Source: JARFQH01 sp963825595 (GTDB lineage Bacteria; Desulfobacterota; Desulfobacteria; Desulfobacterales; SG8-13). Taken from it: a stretch of DNA of 64,000 bases. The stretch's first letter is position 1. Every line of letters begins with the position of its first letter. Made by a program: the position numbers and the translations under genes. This document shows, one piece after another, positions 45,666 through 54,827 of this stretch. The notes beneath the pieces were generated by a model. It did not search any database and had not been told where the DNA came from. It was given only the letters and a program-made list of their open reading frames with translations. The DNA is taken from positions 124,001 to 188,000 of the forward strand of contig CAWGUE010000013.1 in NCBI GenBank assembly GCA_963825595.1, written 5' to 3'.

Positions 45666-46176
45666 AGGTTACCTCTTTCTTTTCCAACTGATTTGGAACG
45701 AAAACATTTAGAAAATGGAGTTGAAATCCATCGAAGTCAGCCGGGTCATTTAGTATCGATCTAAGCCCACCACATCTGGTGGAGGACCCGGAAAGGTTTT
45801 ACCGTTCCGGCACGTAGTTCTTCACGGTTTGTTCATTTTCTTTCACGTGAAAGAAAACGAACCCAAAGAAAACGCCCGTGTCCCGCTTGATCCTGCGCGT
45901 CGTCGATGCGGCCGGAGCCCGCGGAAACTCGCCCGCCGTCGGTGGACTCAAACAGGTCCGCGCGCTCTTTTCCGTTCACCTCGCCGATGCTCGGCACGGG
46001 ACAAAGGGATATAAAAAACCAGAACCTAAACAGCGTTTCAAGCCCGCCTGCTGGGGGGCTACCTGAGGCCTTCCGCTCTGCGGGAGAATCCCCACTGTTC
46101 CTGAGTAAGCGCGTTACCAATATACATGCATCTCTGCGGTTTTCAAACTCATTCCAGCCCGATTGTTAATTTCACG
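45666..46176. repeat. Intergenic repeat-like region with a 32-bp palindrome
   Basis: A GTTC-ATTTTCTTTCAC arm and GTGAAAGAAAA-CGAAC arm form a 32-bp near-perfect palindrome at 45831-45862. The sequence after it (AAAGAAAACGC, then GC-rich pieces) resembles, from memory, a conserved dispersed intergenic element common in proteobacteria. Frames in it have no family resemblance. No T-run directly follows the stem. Confidence 0.5.
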
Positions 46177-47982
46177 TCATCCCTTGCGCAGTCCCCATAA
46201 AAAGGCAATGATCGATAAAACGAAAAGCGCCACGCTGTAAGGGGCATCCTTACCGGCGATGTGCAGATTCACCGCAGCCACCAGCAAGGCGGCCGTGATC
46301 ACCATCCAGGCGAAGCGTTTAACCGAAAGATCGATACGGTGTATGGCCCGGCGCATTTCAGGCGACAGCGTTACTTGAACGGTCAGGGCGCCCTGTTTGG
46401 TGCGGGTAAGCACTTGGTCGAGGTGTGAAGGGATGCGCCAGACATGTTTGCTTAACATGAAGAGTTCTTCCCAAAAGCCCTGCCAATCTTCGGTCAACTC
46501 CTCGCGCACAAACCGTTTGGCGTAGACCAGGGCCTTGCTCCAGGGATCGAACTCTGGGTCGATGGCTGTCGCCAGGCCGGCCAAGATACCGACGGCACGG
46601 GCAATGAAGAGCATGTCCGCCTGAAACTGAAAGGGTGTTTCCCGGATCAGGTCGCGGTATTCGCGCATGAAGTAGGCCAGCTCCCGCTGGGCAGTGTCAC
46701 GCAACGCACCCAGTCGCAGCCCCCAGATTTTCTGCAGCCATTCCTGATGGGCTTGCTCCAGCCGACGCAGGTCGGCGCCCGGACGCAGGGAACCGGCCAT
46801 GACATACGCCTGGATAATTTTCTGCGCATCCTGGGTACCCAGCCCCATAGCCCCGGCCCGCATGGCGGCCTTCAATCGTTCGGAGACCACCGCGGTCATG
46901 CCGAAATCGATGAATACCAGCTGAAAGGGACGATTCTCTGTATACGGCACTGTTTCCCCCGGTGCAAACCCGTTTTTTTCAGATGTGATTTCATCGGGAT
47001 GGGGCAGTGGTTTTATGAAGAGATTACCGGGGTGGGGGTCGACATGCACGAAATTGGTGACAAAGATCTGATGCATGTAGATATCGTAGAGACGGTCGGC
47101 CACCTGTGAACAGTCGATGCCGCAGGCCTTGGCGGTTTCGGTGTCGGTGATGCGGATATAGGCTACATTTTCAAGCGTCAGGACCCTGGCGGAGCAGGCT
47201 GATTCATAAATCTTGGGGACGACCACATCCTGAAAATCGGCAAAATCTTTTGCGAACCGCAGGATATTGCCTTTTTCCAGGATCATATCCAATTCTTCCA
47301 ACGTGGTTCGGGAGAATTCGTCTATCAGGTGATCCAGGTCCACCCGCGCGCGTACTTTTCTGAAACGCTTCAACCAGCGGCACACGAGCCGGAGGGCATC
47401 CAGGTCCGTTTGAACGTATACATGTATTTTGGGACGCAGCACTTTGACGGCCACACTTTCGCCGCTGGGCAGGGTGGCCAGGTGGGCTTGAGCCAATGAT
47501 GCCGCGCCCACCGGCACGCTCGAAAAATAGGGGAAGAGCTCGACAATCGGACATTTGAAATCATCTTCGATCACCCGGGTGATGTCAGCGACGGGGTCCG
47601 GCGGGACCTTGTCCTGAAGGCCGGAAAGTTCGCCGGTTATTTCGGGCGGCAAGATATCCACCCGCGTGCTGAGAAATTGGCCCAGCTTGATGAGGATACC
47701 GCCCATACGCGTAGCCAGCGCCGTATAGCGGCGCGCCGCCGCCTGCCACCGGGGAAGAGGATCCGGCCGAAACCACCGCAGCAGCGGCAGGTTGAAGAGC
47801 ACGTCCCACAGAAACACCTGCGCCAGGAGATGGCGGAAGAACCGGCGCAGGATGCGATAGCGCTGCCAGTCGATATTATTTCTTCGATTCGCGGAAGGGC
47901 CGACGGCCTCCACCCGGGTCGCATTCGTCCGGGTGTCGGTTGAGTGGTGATTTTTAGAGTATCGGTTGGTCATCCGCTGCAC
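46177..47982 (-). CDS. UbiB/ABC1 (AarF) atypical kinase
   Basis: A 601-residue member of the UbiB/ADCK family. Recognised pieces are the KLGQFLSTR nucleotide-loop (about 96-104, the KxGQ motif), the AAASLAQAH-type SVPVGAASLAQAHLA, the catalytic HVDPHPGNLF, and FIDFGMTAV. Two hydrophobic helices near the C-terminus (about 557-598) anchor it to the membrane. UbiB proteins support ubiquinone or menaquinone-type lipid biosynthesis. Its position inside the catabolic supercluster is odd; it may simply interrupt it. The start could be four codons later. Confidence 0.88.
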   Translation of the reverse strand: MQRMTNRYSKNHHSTDTRTNATRVEAVGPSANRRNNIDWQRYRILRRFFRHLLAQVFLWDVLFNLPLLRWFRPDPLPRWQAAARRYTALATRMGGILIKLGQFLSTRVDILPPEITGELSGLQDKVPPDPVADITRVIEDDFKCPIVELFPYFSSVPVGAASLAQAHLATLPSGESVAVKVLRPKIHVYVQTDLDALRLVCRWLKRFRKVRARVDLDHLIDEFSRTTLEELDMILEKGNILRFAKDFADFQDVVVPKIYESACSARVLTLENVAYIRITDTETAKACGIDCSQVADRLYDIYMHQIFVTNFVHVDPHPGNLFIKPLPHPDEITSEKNGFAPGETVPYTENRPFQLVFIDFGMTAVVSERLKAAMRAGAMGLGTQDAQKIIQAYVMAGSLRPGADLRRLEQAHQEWLQKIWGLRLGALRDTAQRELAYFMREYRDLIRETPFQFQADMLFIARAVGILAGLATAIDPEFDPWSKALVYAKRFVREELTEDWQGFWEELFMLSKHVWRIPSHLDQVLTRTKQGALTVQVTLSPEMRRAIHRIDLSVKRFAWMVITAALLVAAVNLHIAGKDAPYSVALFVLSIIAFLWGLRKG

Positions 47983-48367
47983 TCCTCACCATTGCCCCGG
48001 TTCGATCGGCTTTGCTGTTTGTGGTCGCGCGCGTGACCCGGACCGGGCAGTGGAGCAGAAGGTCAAGCGCTTTATTCTCTCATCCCCGACGGCTGCATCC
48101 ACAAGATAAATTCTCGGATGATGGTGTGCATTGGTTCCGGGTGTCTTCAGACGGCCCGGTAATCGGTTTATGGGCATCTTAGGCTTGGTGTGGGCGCTCT
48201 CGGGTGGAAGAAATTCAGAAGCGATATAGTACGGTGACACCGTATCAAAGTCTTCCCAACCGGGAAGTGAGCCGGAGAGGCGCAGCCGACATAAACAAAA
48301 CTATTGAGCACCCGGTGGACTGTCAAGCAACAATTTGAGAGAATTCGGGCCTCACCGGTTTACGAGC
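47983..48367. other. Intergenic region
   Basis: About 380 bases with no recognised feature; a TTATATCGCTTCTGAATTTC-like segment is unremarkable. Confidence 0.3.
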
Positions 48368-49570
48368 TCAGTGTTTATTGAGCCAGGCGTCAATGCGGTC
48401 GAAGGCCGTACCGATCTCTTCTTCCGTGCCGCCGTAGGACAGGCGCAGGTGGCCTTCTCCGCCCGGGCCGAATGCGCCGCCGGGAATGGTGATGACCCGG
48501 GCCTCATTCAGCAGGCGAACGGCCGTTTCCCGGCTGGGGGTATCGGTAAAGCGGTAGCGGGCCATGATGTAGAAAGCGCCGCGGGGAGCGACATAGTCGA
48601 AGGCATCTGCCAGGGCATCGAGCCGACGGCAGCAAAGCGTGCGGCGGGCGTCGAGTGCATCCCGCATCTGCCGGATCGGGTCCGTCGGTCCGGTAAGGGC
48701 GGCCAGGGCGGCGTATTGGGAGGGCGCCGGTGCGCAGATGGCCACTACATCGTGCACTTTCATCATGCCGGCCATCACCGATCGGGGGGCCGTGACATAC
48801 CCGACCCGCCAACCGGTCATGGCATACTTCTTCGAAAAGGAGAAAACCGATATCACATGCTCGGACATGCCCGGCAGCGAGGCCGGACTCATCGGGACGG
48901 GGCTCTCGTATGTCAGATAGTCGTAGGTTTCATCCGATATGAGATAGATCCCGTGATGATTGACACATTCGGCCAGGCGCCGGATGTCGTCGTCGGCAAA
49001 AACGGCACCGGTGGGGTTGGAGGGGTTGCACACGATCACCAGCCGGGTTCTGCTTGTGATCGCCTTTTCCACGGCGTCCACATCCAGGCTCCAGTCCGCG
49101 GTACGTAAAGGCACGAACACCGGTTGGCCTTCGGCCAGCAGTACCTGTTCGATGTAGGAGGCATAGGTCGGTGCCGGCAGTATGACCTCGTCGCCCCGTT
49201 CGACCAAGGCGAGAACAGCTGCCAAAAGACCTTCCATGGCACCCACGGTGACCGTGATTTCGCTGTCGGGATCGGCAAGGATGCCCTTTTCTTTTTGAAG
49301 GGTATCAGCGATGGCCTGACGCAGCGGCCGCATACCGGGCTGTAGAGAATACTTCCCGCTGGCGGGCTCGTCTCGCAAAGCACGGCAGACGGCTTCGGTA
49401 ATGTGGCCCGGGGTTTCAAAAGAAGGCACGCCCTGTCCCAGCGAAACACAGCCGCCGATGCGGGCAGCCAGAACCGGCATTTGTTTGGTGTCTGAGGCCG
49501 GGATCCGTTCGACCCGACGGCTGATCGGAGCCGGCTTCGGTTGGCGATGGGTTGGCTTGATAGGCGTCAT
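48368..49570 (-). CDS. Class I/II aminotransferase
   Basis: A 400-residue fold-type I PLP enzyme. The internal aldimine lysine is in SFSKKYAMTGWRVGY; substrate loop LGQGVPSFETP, ring-binding CNPSNPTGA, DETYDYLTYES and the arginine LRLSYGGTEEE are all present. It would exchange an amino group between an amino acid and an oxo acid, such as aspartate/alanine/2-aminobutyrate family substrates. Located between the ABC importer/GlcD genes and UbiB on the same strand; it may deaminate the imported amino acid. Confidence 0.9.
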   Translation of the reverse strand: MTPIKPTHRQPKPAPISRRVERIPASDTKQMPVLAARIGGCVSLGQGVPSFETPGHITEAVCRALRDEPASGKYSLQPGMRPLRQAIADTLQKEKGILADPDSEITVTVGAMEGLLAAVLALVERGDEVILPAPTYASYIEQVLLAEGQPVFVPLRTADWSLDVDAVEKAITSRTRLVIVCNPSNPTGAVFADDDIRRLAECVNHHGIYLISDETYDYLTYESPVPMSPASLPGMSEHVISVFSFSKKYAMTGWRVGYVTAPRSVMAGMMKVHDVVAICAPAPSQYAALAALTGPTDPIRQMRDALDARRTLCCRRLDALADAFDYVAPRGAFYIMARYRFTDTPSRETAVRLLNEARVITIPGGAFGPGGEGHLRLSYGGTEEEIGTAFDRIDAWLNKH

Positions 49571-49935
49571 ATGTCTTCCATTTTCGACCGGTCGCTGCCG
49601 GTGGTTTTATTTAGAAGTAGGAAACCGCGTCTTATGGGCGTGGTCATGACTCAGTGGCTATCCCTTATAGGGCGGTCTGTTAATTCCGAAAATCGAATAT
49701 CGAAATCCGAAACAAAACCGAAGCACGAATGTGCCAATGACAGAAACAACCCGCGCCTATGGTGCTTGAGGAAAGGAAAGAAGGGCTGCGCGGTCAGGCT
49801 CATTTGGATTTTGGTCATTCGGTATTGGTTCGAGTTTCGGATTTCGTGCTTCGAAGTTTTAATATTAAAGCCGTAACTTCCTAAACACCCCTACAAAGTG
49901 CTTTCTGAAAGCCCCGTCCTTTGGATGGGGATTCT
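49571..49935. repeat. Fold-back intergenic element
   Basis: The segment 49689-49859 has imperfect inverted arms: ATCGAAATCCGAAAC on the left and GTTTCGGATTTCG on the right, plus ACCGAA and TTCGGTA. This foldback style (CGAAATCCGAAACAAA with a closing TTTGGTCATT) is common between genes of sulfate reducers, from memory. No gene is present. Confidence 0.45.
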
Positions 49936-51348
49936 TTACTCGATTTTAGGGACTCCGGACCAATCGAAGATTTTTCCGGGGTTAAGGATTAAATTCGGAT
50001 CAAAGAGCCGTTTGATGTCCATCTGCAGGCGGATCGATTTCTGTGACAGTTCCATGCCAATAAACGGCATTTTGGCCAGGCCGATACCATGTTCGCCCGA
50101 GATCGTGCCCTCCAGTGACAGCACTTTTGACAGGATTCGGCGGATGCCCTGTTCCAAGACCGAGGCCCGAGTCCGGTCTGAAGCCGTGAAATTAAGGTGA
50201 ATGTTGCCGTCGCCGGCGTGGCCGAAGGCGTAAATCTTCAAATCGAACTGGTTCTCGACAGCGGGCAGGGTGTCCACAAGATCGGCGATACTGCCGATGG
50301 GTACCACTACGTCTTCCGACAGGCACATACCGGCGGCATCGTGAATCCGGAGAGATATCTGACGGCGAATCTCCCACATGCGCTCCCGCTCCAGCGGCGT
50401 TTTGGCCGGCAGTACATCCGTTGCGCCCATCTGGGTGCAGATTTCCGCGAGGTGGCCGATTTCGTCCCGGGTCTGGCCTTCGGGACCGTCGGTTTCGATC
50501 AGCAACAGCGATGCCTTTTTTGACGGTACCTGAAACGGCAGCATTTCCCTGACCAGTTCCAGGCAGCGGTAATCCATAAACTCCACCGCCGAGGGCTGGT
50601 GGCCCCGGACCATGATCTCGGTTACGGTCCGTATGGCCGTGTGGAGGTCGGCAAAGATTGCGACCATGGAGTTCGTTGCCGGCGGGTGAGGAATCAGCTT
50701 GAGAATGAGGCCGGTGATCACCCCGAGAGTGCCTTCCGAGCCGACGATCAGATGGGTCATGTCGTAGCCGACCACCCCTTTGCGGGTTTTAACACCGGTG
50801 CGGACCAGGTCGCCGCTGGGGAGAACCGCCTCCAGTCCAAGGATATAGTCGCGGGTCGTGCCATACTTGACGCAGGCCGGGCCGCCGGCATTGGTGGCGG
50901 CGTTTCCGCCGATGGTGCTCGTATCCAGGCTGGCGGGGTCAGGTGGATAATAAAGCCCCTCTTTTCGAACGGCCCGACGCAGATCGCGGGTGATAACTCC
51001 CGGCTCCACTTCGGCGATCAGATTGCGGGTATCCACTCGTCGTATCCGGTTCATCGCCGCCAGGGAAAGAACAACGCCGCCATGGGCCGCGATTGCACCG
51101 CCCGCCAAGCCGGTGCCGGCTCCGCGGGGAGTGACCGGAAATCGGTATCGATTGGCCAACTGCAGCAGGCGGGCAACCTTAGAGGCGGTATCGGGTTGTA
51201 CGACCATTTCGGGTAAGCGCACCAGGTCCGATGTGTCTGTGGCGCAGATCTCCAGGTTTTCGGCATCGCAGAGGACGCAGTCGGGGCCCACTGCCGCGCG
51301 AATGTCTGCCGCGACGGTGTCGATTATGGGTTTGTATTCAGGAAGCAT
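49936..51348 (-). CDS. FAD-linked oxidase of the GlcD family
   Basis: A 470-residue FAD enzyme of the glycolate/D-lactate dehydrogenase group. FAD_binding_4 motif PRGAGTGLAGGA (about 75-86) and DTSTIGGNAATNAGGP bind the flavin; the C-terminal oxidase domain has HAGDGNIHLNF and SGEHGIG. It oxidises a 2-hydroxy acid to a 2-oxo acid, passing electrons to a quinone or partner subunit. It lies 15 bases after an ABC permease gene, in the same operon, which suggests the imported compound is or becomes a hydroxy acid. Confidence 0.9.
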   Translation of the reverse strand: MLPEYKPIIDTVAADIRAAVGPDCVLCDAENLEICATDTSDLVRLPEMVVQPDTASKVARLLQLANRYRFPVTPRGAGTGLAGGAIAAHGGVVLSLAAMNRIRRVDTRNLIAEVEPGVITRDLRRAVRKEGLYYPPDPASLDTSTIGGNAATNAGGPACVKYGTTRDYILGLEAVLPSGDLVRTGVKTRKGVVGYDMTHLIVGSEGTLGVITGLILKLIPHPPATNSMVAIFADLHTAIRTVTEIMVRGHQPSAVEFMDYRCLELVREMLPFQVPSKKASLLLIETDGPEGQTRDEIGHLAEICTQMGATDVLPAKTPLERERMWEIRRQISLRIHDAAGMCLSEDVVVPIGSIADLVDTLPAVENQFDLKIYAFGHAGDGNIHLNFTASDRTRASVLEQGIRRILSKVLSLEGTISGEHGIGLAKMPFIGMELSQKSIRLQMDIKRLFDPNLILNPGKIFDWSGVPKIE

Positions 51349-51363
51349 CTCTAATGGCCTCTG

Positions 51364-52041
51364 TCAACTGCGGATGCGCTCGAATCCCGGCACGGCAACG
51401 GCGTCCTCCAAGCGGTTGAGGACCCAGGTGGTCAGGGATACCAGCACCAGATAAACCGCCCCGGCAATCATGAACATTTCCATGTACTTGAAGTAGGACG
51501 ATGCCAGGATTTTGGCTTCACCGGTCAATTCGATGCACGTGACCATGTACGCCAGGGAAGAGTACTTGATCAGGTAAATCAGTTCGTTGCCGCTGCCGGG
51601 CAGGGCCCTCCGAACAGCCTGGGGCAGGATGATGGTAAATATGGCTCCTGTCCGGCTGAATCCCAGCGACTTGGCTGCCAGCATCTGGCCGCTTTTTATG
51701 GAGAGGAGCGCGCCGCGCACGTACTCGGAATGGTACGCGCCGCTGCATAGTGCAAATCCGATGACAGCCGCAGTGTAGGGGCTGAGGTAGATACCGACGT
51801 GGGGCAAGCCGAAATACCAGAGGTAGAGTTGCACCAGAAGCGGGAATCCACGGAAGAAAAGGACGTATCCGTCGGCGATGGTTCTGAAGAAGCGCCGGCC
51901 GTATACCCGTATGAGTCCCGTCGCGATACCGATCAAGAGGCCGCTCACAGCCGAGGGTATGATGAGAAGTATGCTCATCCAGAGCCCCTGCAGCATCGCC
52001 GGCGCAACTTCCTGTCGGATGAAGAGCAGTTCTTCGATCAC
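51364..52041 (-). CDS. Polar amino-acid ABC transporter permease (second)
   Basis: A 225-residue membrane permease of the HisM/GlnP family with about five hydrophobic segments. The EAA motif appears as AKSLGFSRTGAIFTIILPQAVRRALPGSGNELIYLIKYSSLAY, which contacts the ATPase. It uses a GTG start overlapping the ATPase stop codon (GTGA), so the two are translationally coupled. The importer would carry a polar amino acid. Confidence 0.92.
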   Translation of the reverse strand: MIEELLFIRQEVAPAMLQGLWMSILLIIPSAVSGLLIGIATGLIRVYGRRFFRTIADGYVLFFRGFPLLVQLYLWYFGLPHVGIYLSPYTAAVIGFALCSGAYHSEYVRGALLSIKSGQMLAAKSLGFSRTGAIFTIILPQAVRRALPGSGNELIYLIKYSSLAYMVTCIELTGEAKILASSYFKYMEMFMIAGAVYLVLVSLTTWVLNRLEDAVAVPGFERIRS

Positions 52042-52805
52042 GATGATATTCCCTTTTCAAGACCGCGGATGCGGGCGCAAAATTCCCGGGTTCGGTCGCC
52101 GTCGGCATCGAAGAGGACTTTCCTGGCCGGTCCCTGCTCCACCACGGTGCCGTTTTCCATGAAAATGATTTCGTCAGCCAGAGACGCGGCGAACTCGATC
52201 TGGTGCGTGGCCATGAGCATGGTCATACCACCGGCTGCCAATTTACGAATGACTGCCAGCACCTCTCCGGTGAGCTCCGGGTCAAGTGACGACGTGGGCT
52301 CATCCAGTAGCATAATCTCCGGTTCCATGGCCAAGGCCCGGGCAATGGACACCCGCTGTTTCTGGCCGCCCGAAAGCTCTGCCGGATATTTGTGTCGGTG
52401 GTCTAATAAACCCACCCGCTCCAACTCACTGGTAGCAATCGTGCGGGCCTTGGTCTTGGGGAGTTTTTTAACCCGTACCAGGCCGATCTGAACATTTTCC
52501 AGAGCGGTCAGGTGGTCAAACAGGTTGAAGTCCTGAAATATCATACCGATTTTCTGTCGGTAAGCGTAGAGTTCCCTTTTGCGGTGGAAGTTTATCTCTT
52601 GATCTCTCAATCGAATGTGGCCGCCATCCACTGTGGTCAGAAAATTGATGCAGTGCAGCAGGGTGCTCTTCCCGGCCCCGGAAGGGCCGATGATCACTTT
52701 GATGTCGCCCTTGCGCAGGGACAGGGATACACCCTTCAGGACCTTTTGGTCACCGTAGTGTTTGGTGAGGTTTTCGAGATCGAGGATAATGTCCGTTGCG
52801 ACCAT
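52038..52805 (-). CDS. Polar amino-acid ABC transporter ATP-binding subunit
   Basis: A 255-residue GlnQ/HisP-type ATPase. Walker A GPSGAGKST (about 38-46), the Q-loop IGMIFQDFNLFDHLTAL, signature LSGGQKQR, Walker B IMLLDEPTS and the H-loop MLMATHQ are all in place. It powers the two permeases. Downstream permease is coupled by a GTGA overlap. The strand's gene order is solute-binding protein, permease, ATPase, permease. Confidence 0.95.
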   Translation of the reverse strand: MVATDIILDLENLTKHYGDQKVLKGVSLSLRKGDIKVIIGPSGAGKSTLLHCINFLTTVDGGHIRLRDQEINFHRKRELYAYRQKIGMIFQDFNLFDHLTALENVQIGLVRVKKLPKTKARTIATSELERVGLLDHRHKYPAELSGGQKQRVSIARALAMEPEIMLLDEPTSSLDPELTGEVLAVIRKLAAGGMTMLMATHQIEFAASLADEIIFMENGTVVEQGPARKVLFDADGDRTREFCARIRGLEKGISS

Positions 52806-52817
52806 GCCCTTTTATTC

Positions 52818-53489
52818 CTAACGTGAGGTATATCCTGCTATAGCCACTTTTTTCTCCAACATTTGCAGCGCCTTGGTTCCGGCATAGGTCAGTGCCATGA
52901 AGATAAATCCGGCCATTATGTAAATCCAAAAGTGCTGGTAGGTCCTTGCCGCCACGTGGTTTGCACGGGTCATAATTTCGGTTACGCCGAGGGCATAGGT
53001 TACGGCGGAATCTTTCAGTAGAATTGTGTATTCGTTGGACCAGGCCGGCAGGGCGAGGCGCATCGCCTGCGGAAGGATGATGAAAATGATGGCCTGGGCA
53101 TCACTCATCCCAATGGCGCGCGCGGCTTTGAGCTGGCCTTCGGCCAGGGACAGGATCGCCCCGCGCAGAATCTGGGACTGGTAGGCGGAGCTGATCAGTC
53201 CCAAAACGACAACCGCCACCACGAAAGGTGACAGCTCGATCCGCAGGAAGCCCAGGACACCGAAGTAAAAAAGAAACAGAAGCACCAGCAGGGGAATACC
53301 CCGAAAAAACCAGACGTAAATCCCCACCAGTTTGCGGAGCGGCCGCTTTCCATAGACCTGCACCACCGAAAGGACCAGCCCGATGGCCAGGCCCATCGAC
53401 AGGGCCCCGGCCACAACGGTCAGGGTCACCCAGACGCCTTTCAGAATATACGGCAGGCCTTCCAGAGCCGCTTGCCATCCATGTGTCAC
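52818..53489 (-). CDS. Polar amino-acid ABC transporter permease (first)
   Basis: A 223-residue HisQ/GlnP-type permease with about five membrane segments. The EAA-loop reads LKAARAIGMSDAQAIIFIILPQAMRLALPAWSNEYTILLKDSAVTYALG. Start is GTG. The second permease completes a heterodimer with this one. Its gene follows a hairpin terminator after the binding-protein gene, which would reduce its expression relative to that gene. Confidence 0.92.
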   Translation of the reverse strand: MTHGWQAALEGLPYILKGVWVTLTVVAGALSMGLAIGLVLSVVQVYGKRPLRKLVGIYVWFFRGIPLLVLLFLFYFGVLGFLRIELSPFVVAVVVLGLISSAYQSQILRGAILSLAEGQLKAARAIGMSDAQAIIFIILPQAMRLALPAWSNEYTILLKDSAVTYALGVTEIMTRANHVAARTYQHFWIYIMAGFIFMALTYAGTKALQMLEKKVAIAGYTSR

Positions 53490-53599
53490 TAACGACGTTC
53501 CTTACTCACGGTTAGCCTCGTATTTTCCAACCCCTGATTTGTGTAAAGATGAAAGGTTTATTTAAACTGATCGTTTCCAGGTTCAGGGTTCAAAGGGAT

Positions 53600-53639
53600 A
53601 AAAACGGGAAGGCCGCGCAATGGAACAAGCGGCCTTCCC
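53600..53639 (-). terminator. Hairpin terminator between SBP and first permease
   Basis: GGGAAGGCCGC pairs perfectly with GCGGCCTTCCC (11 bp, 12-base loop) and, in the minus-strand direction, is followed by GTTTTTATC. It is placed to attenuate read-through from the binding-protein gene to the permease, ATPase and permease genes. Confidence 0.8.
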
Positions 53640-53728
53640 ATGTGTCGCAATTGTTGCCAGTGTCGATGATCACATCTGGTTTCCAGAAAGCCAGGCAAGG
53701 CCGACTTCCGAGACATCGCAAAACGGGT

Positions 53729-54493
53729 TTACTTCATTTCCCACTTCTTGACCAGTTCCTGCCAGGTCGGGGTGGCTTTCAAGCGCTTGAGTCCCTCATT
53801 CAAAGTGGCCAGAAATTCTTTGTCCTCCTTGCGGACGGCATAACCGTAGTTGACATCTGGCTGACCGTATCGGCCGATACTTTTCACCGGCAGACCGCGG
53901 TCGGTGGCTTCCTTGAGTGCGGTGTCGGACACCGTCGCTCCGTCGATGCGGCCGTTGGCCACATCTTCGATGGCCAGCGGTGTCGTGTCGTACGGCCTGA
54001 GCTCGAATTTATAGCCCTTTTTCAGAAGATTCTCAGTGACCCATTTGTATTCCGCGCTGCCGCGCAGCAGTCCGATTTTGCGCCCCGGCTCCAGGCATTG
54101 CTCGACCGTATAATCGGCGTCCTTTTTTACCACCATCATTTGGATGACCTGCCAGTAAGGTTCGGTAAAATTTACCTGTGCCTGACGCTCTGGTGTAATA
54201 CTCATGCCCGAGGCGATGAAATCGATTTTGCCGGCCTTCAGTGAAGGAACGATCGCCGCCCAGTCCGTTGGCTGGTGTTTGACCTTGAAGCCCATTTCTT
54301 TGGAGATCCAATTCACCGCATCGATATCGAAACCCGTCGGATTACCGGCTTTGTCGATAAAAGAGAAAGGCGGATAAGCGGCATCGAAACCATTAATGTA
54401 CACCTTGTCGGCGGCTGCCGCCGGACCGGCCCCTGAAATGACGGACAGAACCAAACCCAGGACCATGATAACAGCAAATTTTTTCATCATCAC
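53729..54493 (-). CDS. Polar amino-acid ABC transporter periplasmic binding protein
   Basis: A 254-residue SBP family 3 protein. Signal peptide (about 1-27) then VYINGFDAAYPPFSFIDKAGNPTGFDIDAVNWI, SMSITPERQAQVNFTEPY, LRGSAEYKWV and a RIDGATVSDTALKEA closing block, matching cystine/glutamine/arginine-type binding proteins. It captures the substrate in the periplasm for the membrane permeases. It is the first gene of the import operon, with the terminator just behind it. Confidence 0.93.
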   Translation of the reverse strand: MMMKKFAVIMVLGLVLSVISGAGPAAAADKVYINGFDAAYPPFSFIDKAGNPTGFDIDAVNWISKEMGFKVKHQPTDWAAIVPSLKAGKIDFIASGMSITPERQAQVNFTEPYWQVIQMMVVKKDADYTVEQCLEPGRKIGLLRGSAEYKWVTENLLKKGYKFELRPYDTTPLAIEDVANGRIDGATVSDTALKEATDRGLPVKSIGRYGQPDVNYGYAVRKEDKEFLATLNEGLKRLKATPTWQELVKKWEMK

Positions 54494-54718
54494 ACTTACT
54501 CCTTTCTGAGCGATGGAATGTAAAGGATTTTTCTATCCAACCCTCTAATATAATGAAAAAAATGAATTATTTTTCACGTCATTTTCGGGTCAGAGTACGG
54601 GGCAACATAATTTCGGGCTATAACCACGATCCGATGGATAAGTCAACTGATGAAAAAAAAACGATAATTCACTTGCATTCAGTTCCAATAAGATTTATCG
54701 TTTGTTCAATCAATTAAG
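54494..54718. other. Divergent intergenic region before csp leader
   Basis: AT-rich; presumably contains the csp promoter. A weak TTGCAT (54673) with a -10-like TATCGT 17 bases on is possible. Confidence 0.35.
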
Positions 54719-54827
54719 CCCTGCCGTATAAGGGCAGGACCGTTCATTCTGTAGGAAAAATCCATTCGTCAATGTGGCATCCTCCAGATAGTGACGTTGA
54801 GAATATCTATGAAAGGAGGAGGTTGTC
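54719..54827 (+). promoter_or_regulatory. Structured 5' leader of the cold-shock gene
   Basis: The leader opens with a hairpin (CCTGCC at 54720-54725 with GGCAGG at 54733-54738). It later contains CATCCTCC (54778-54785), complementary to much of the GGAGGAGG ribosome site (54815-54822) next to the ATG. It could therefore lock or free translation with temperature. A second copy of the whole leader lies at 61877-61983. Confidence 0.6.

Noticed and set aside
45833..46120. Overlapping frames on both strands after the palindrome
   Set aside because: They lie within repeat-like DNA; similar chance frames are typical of such elements.
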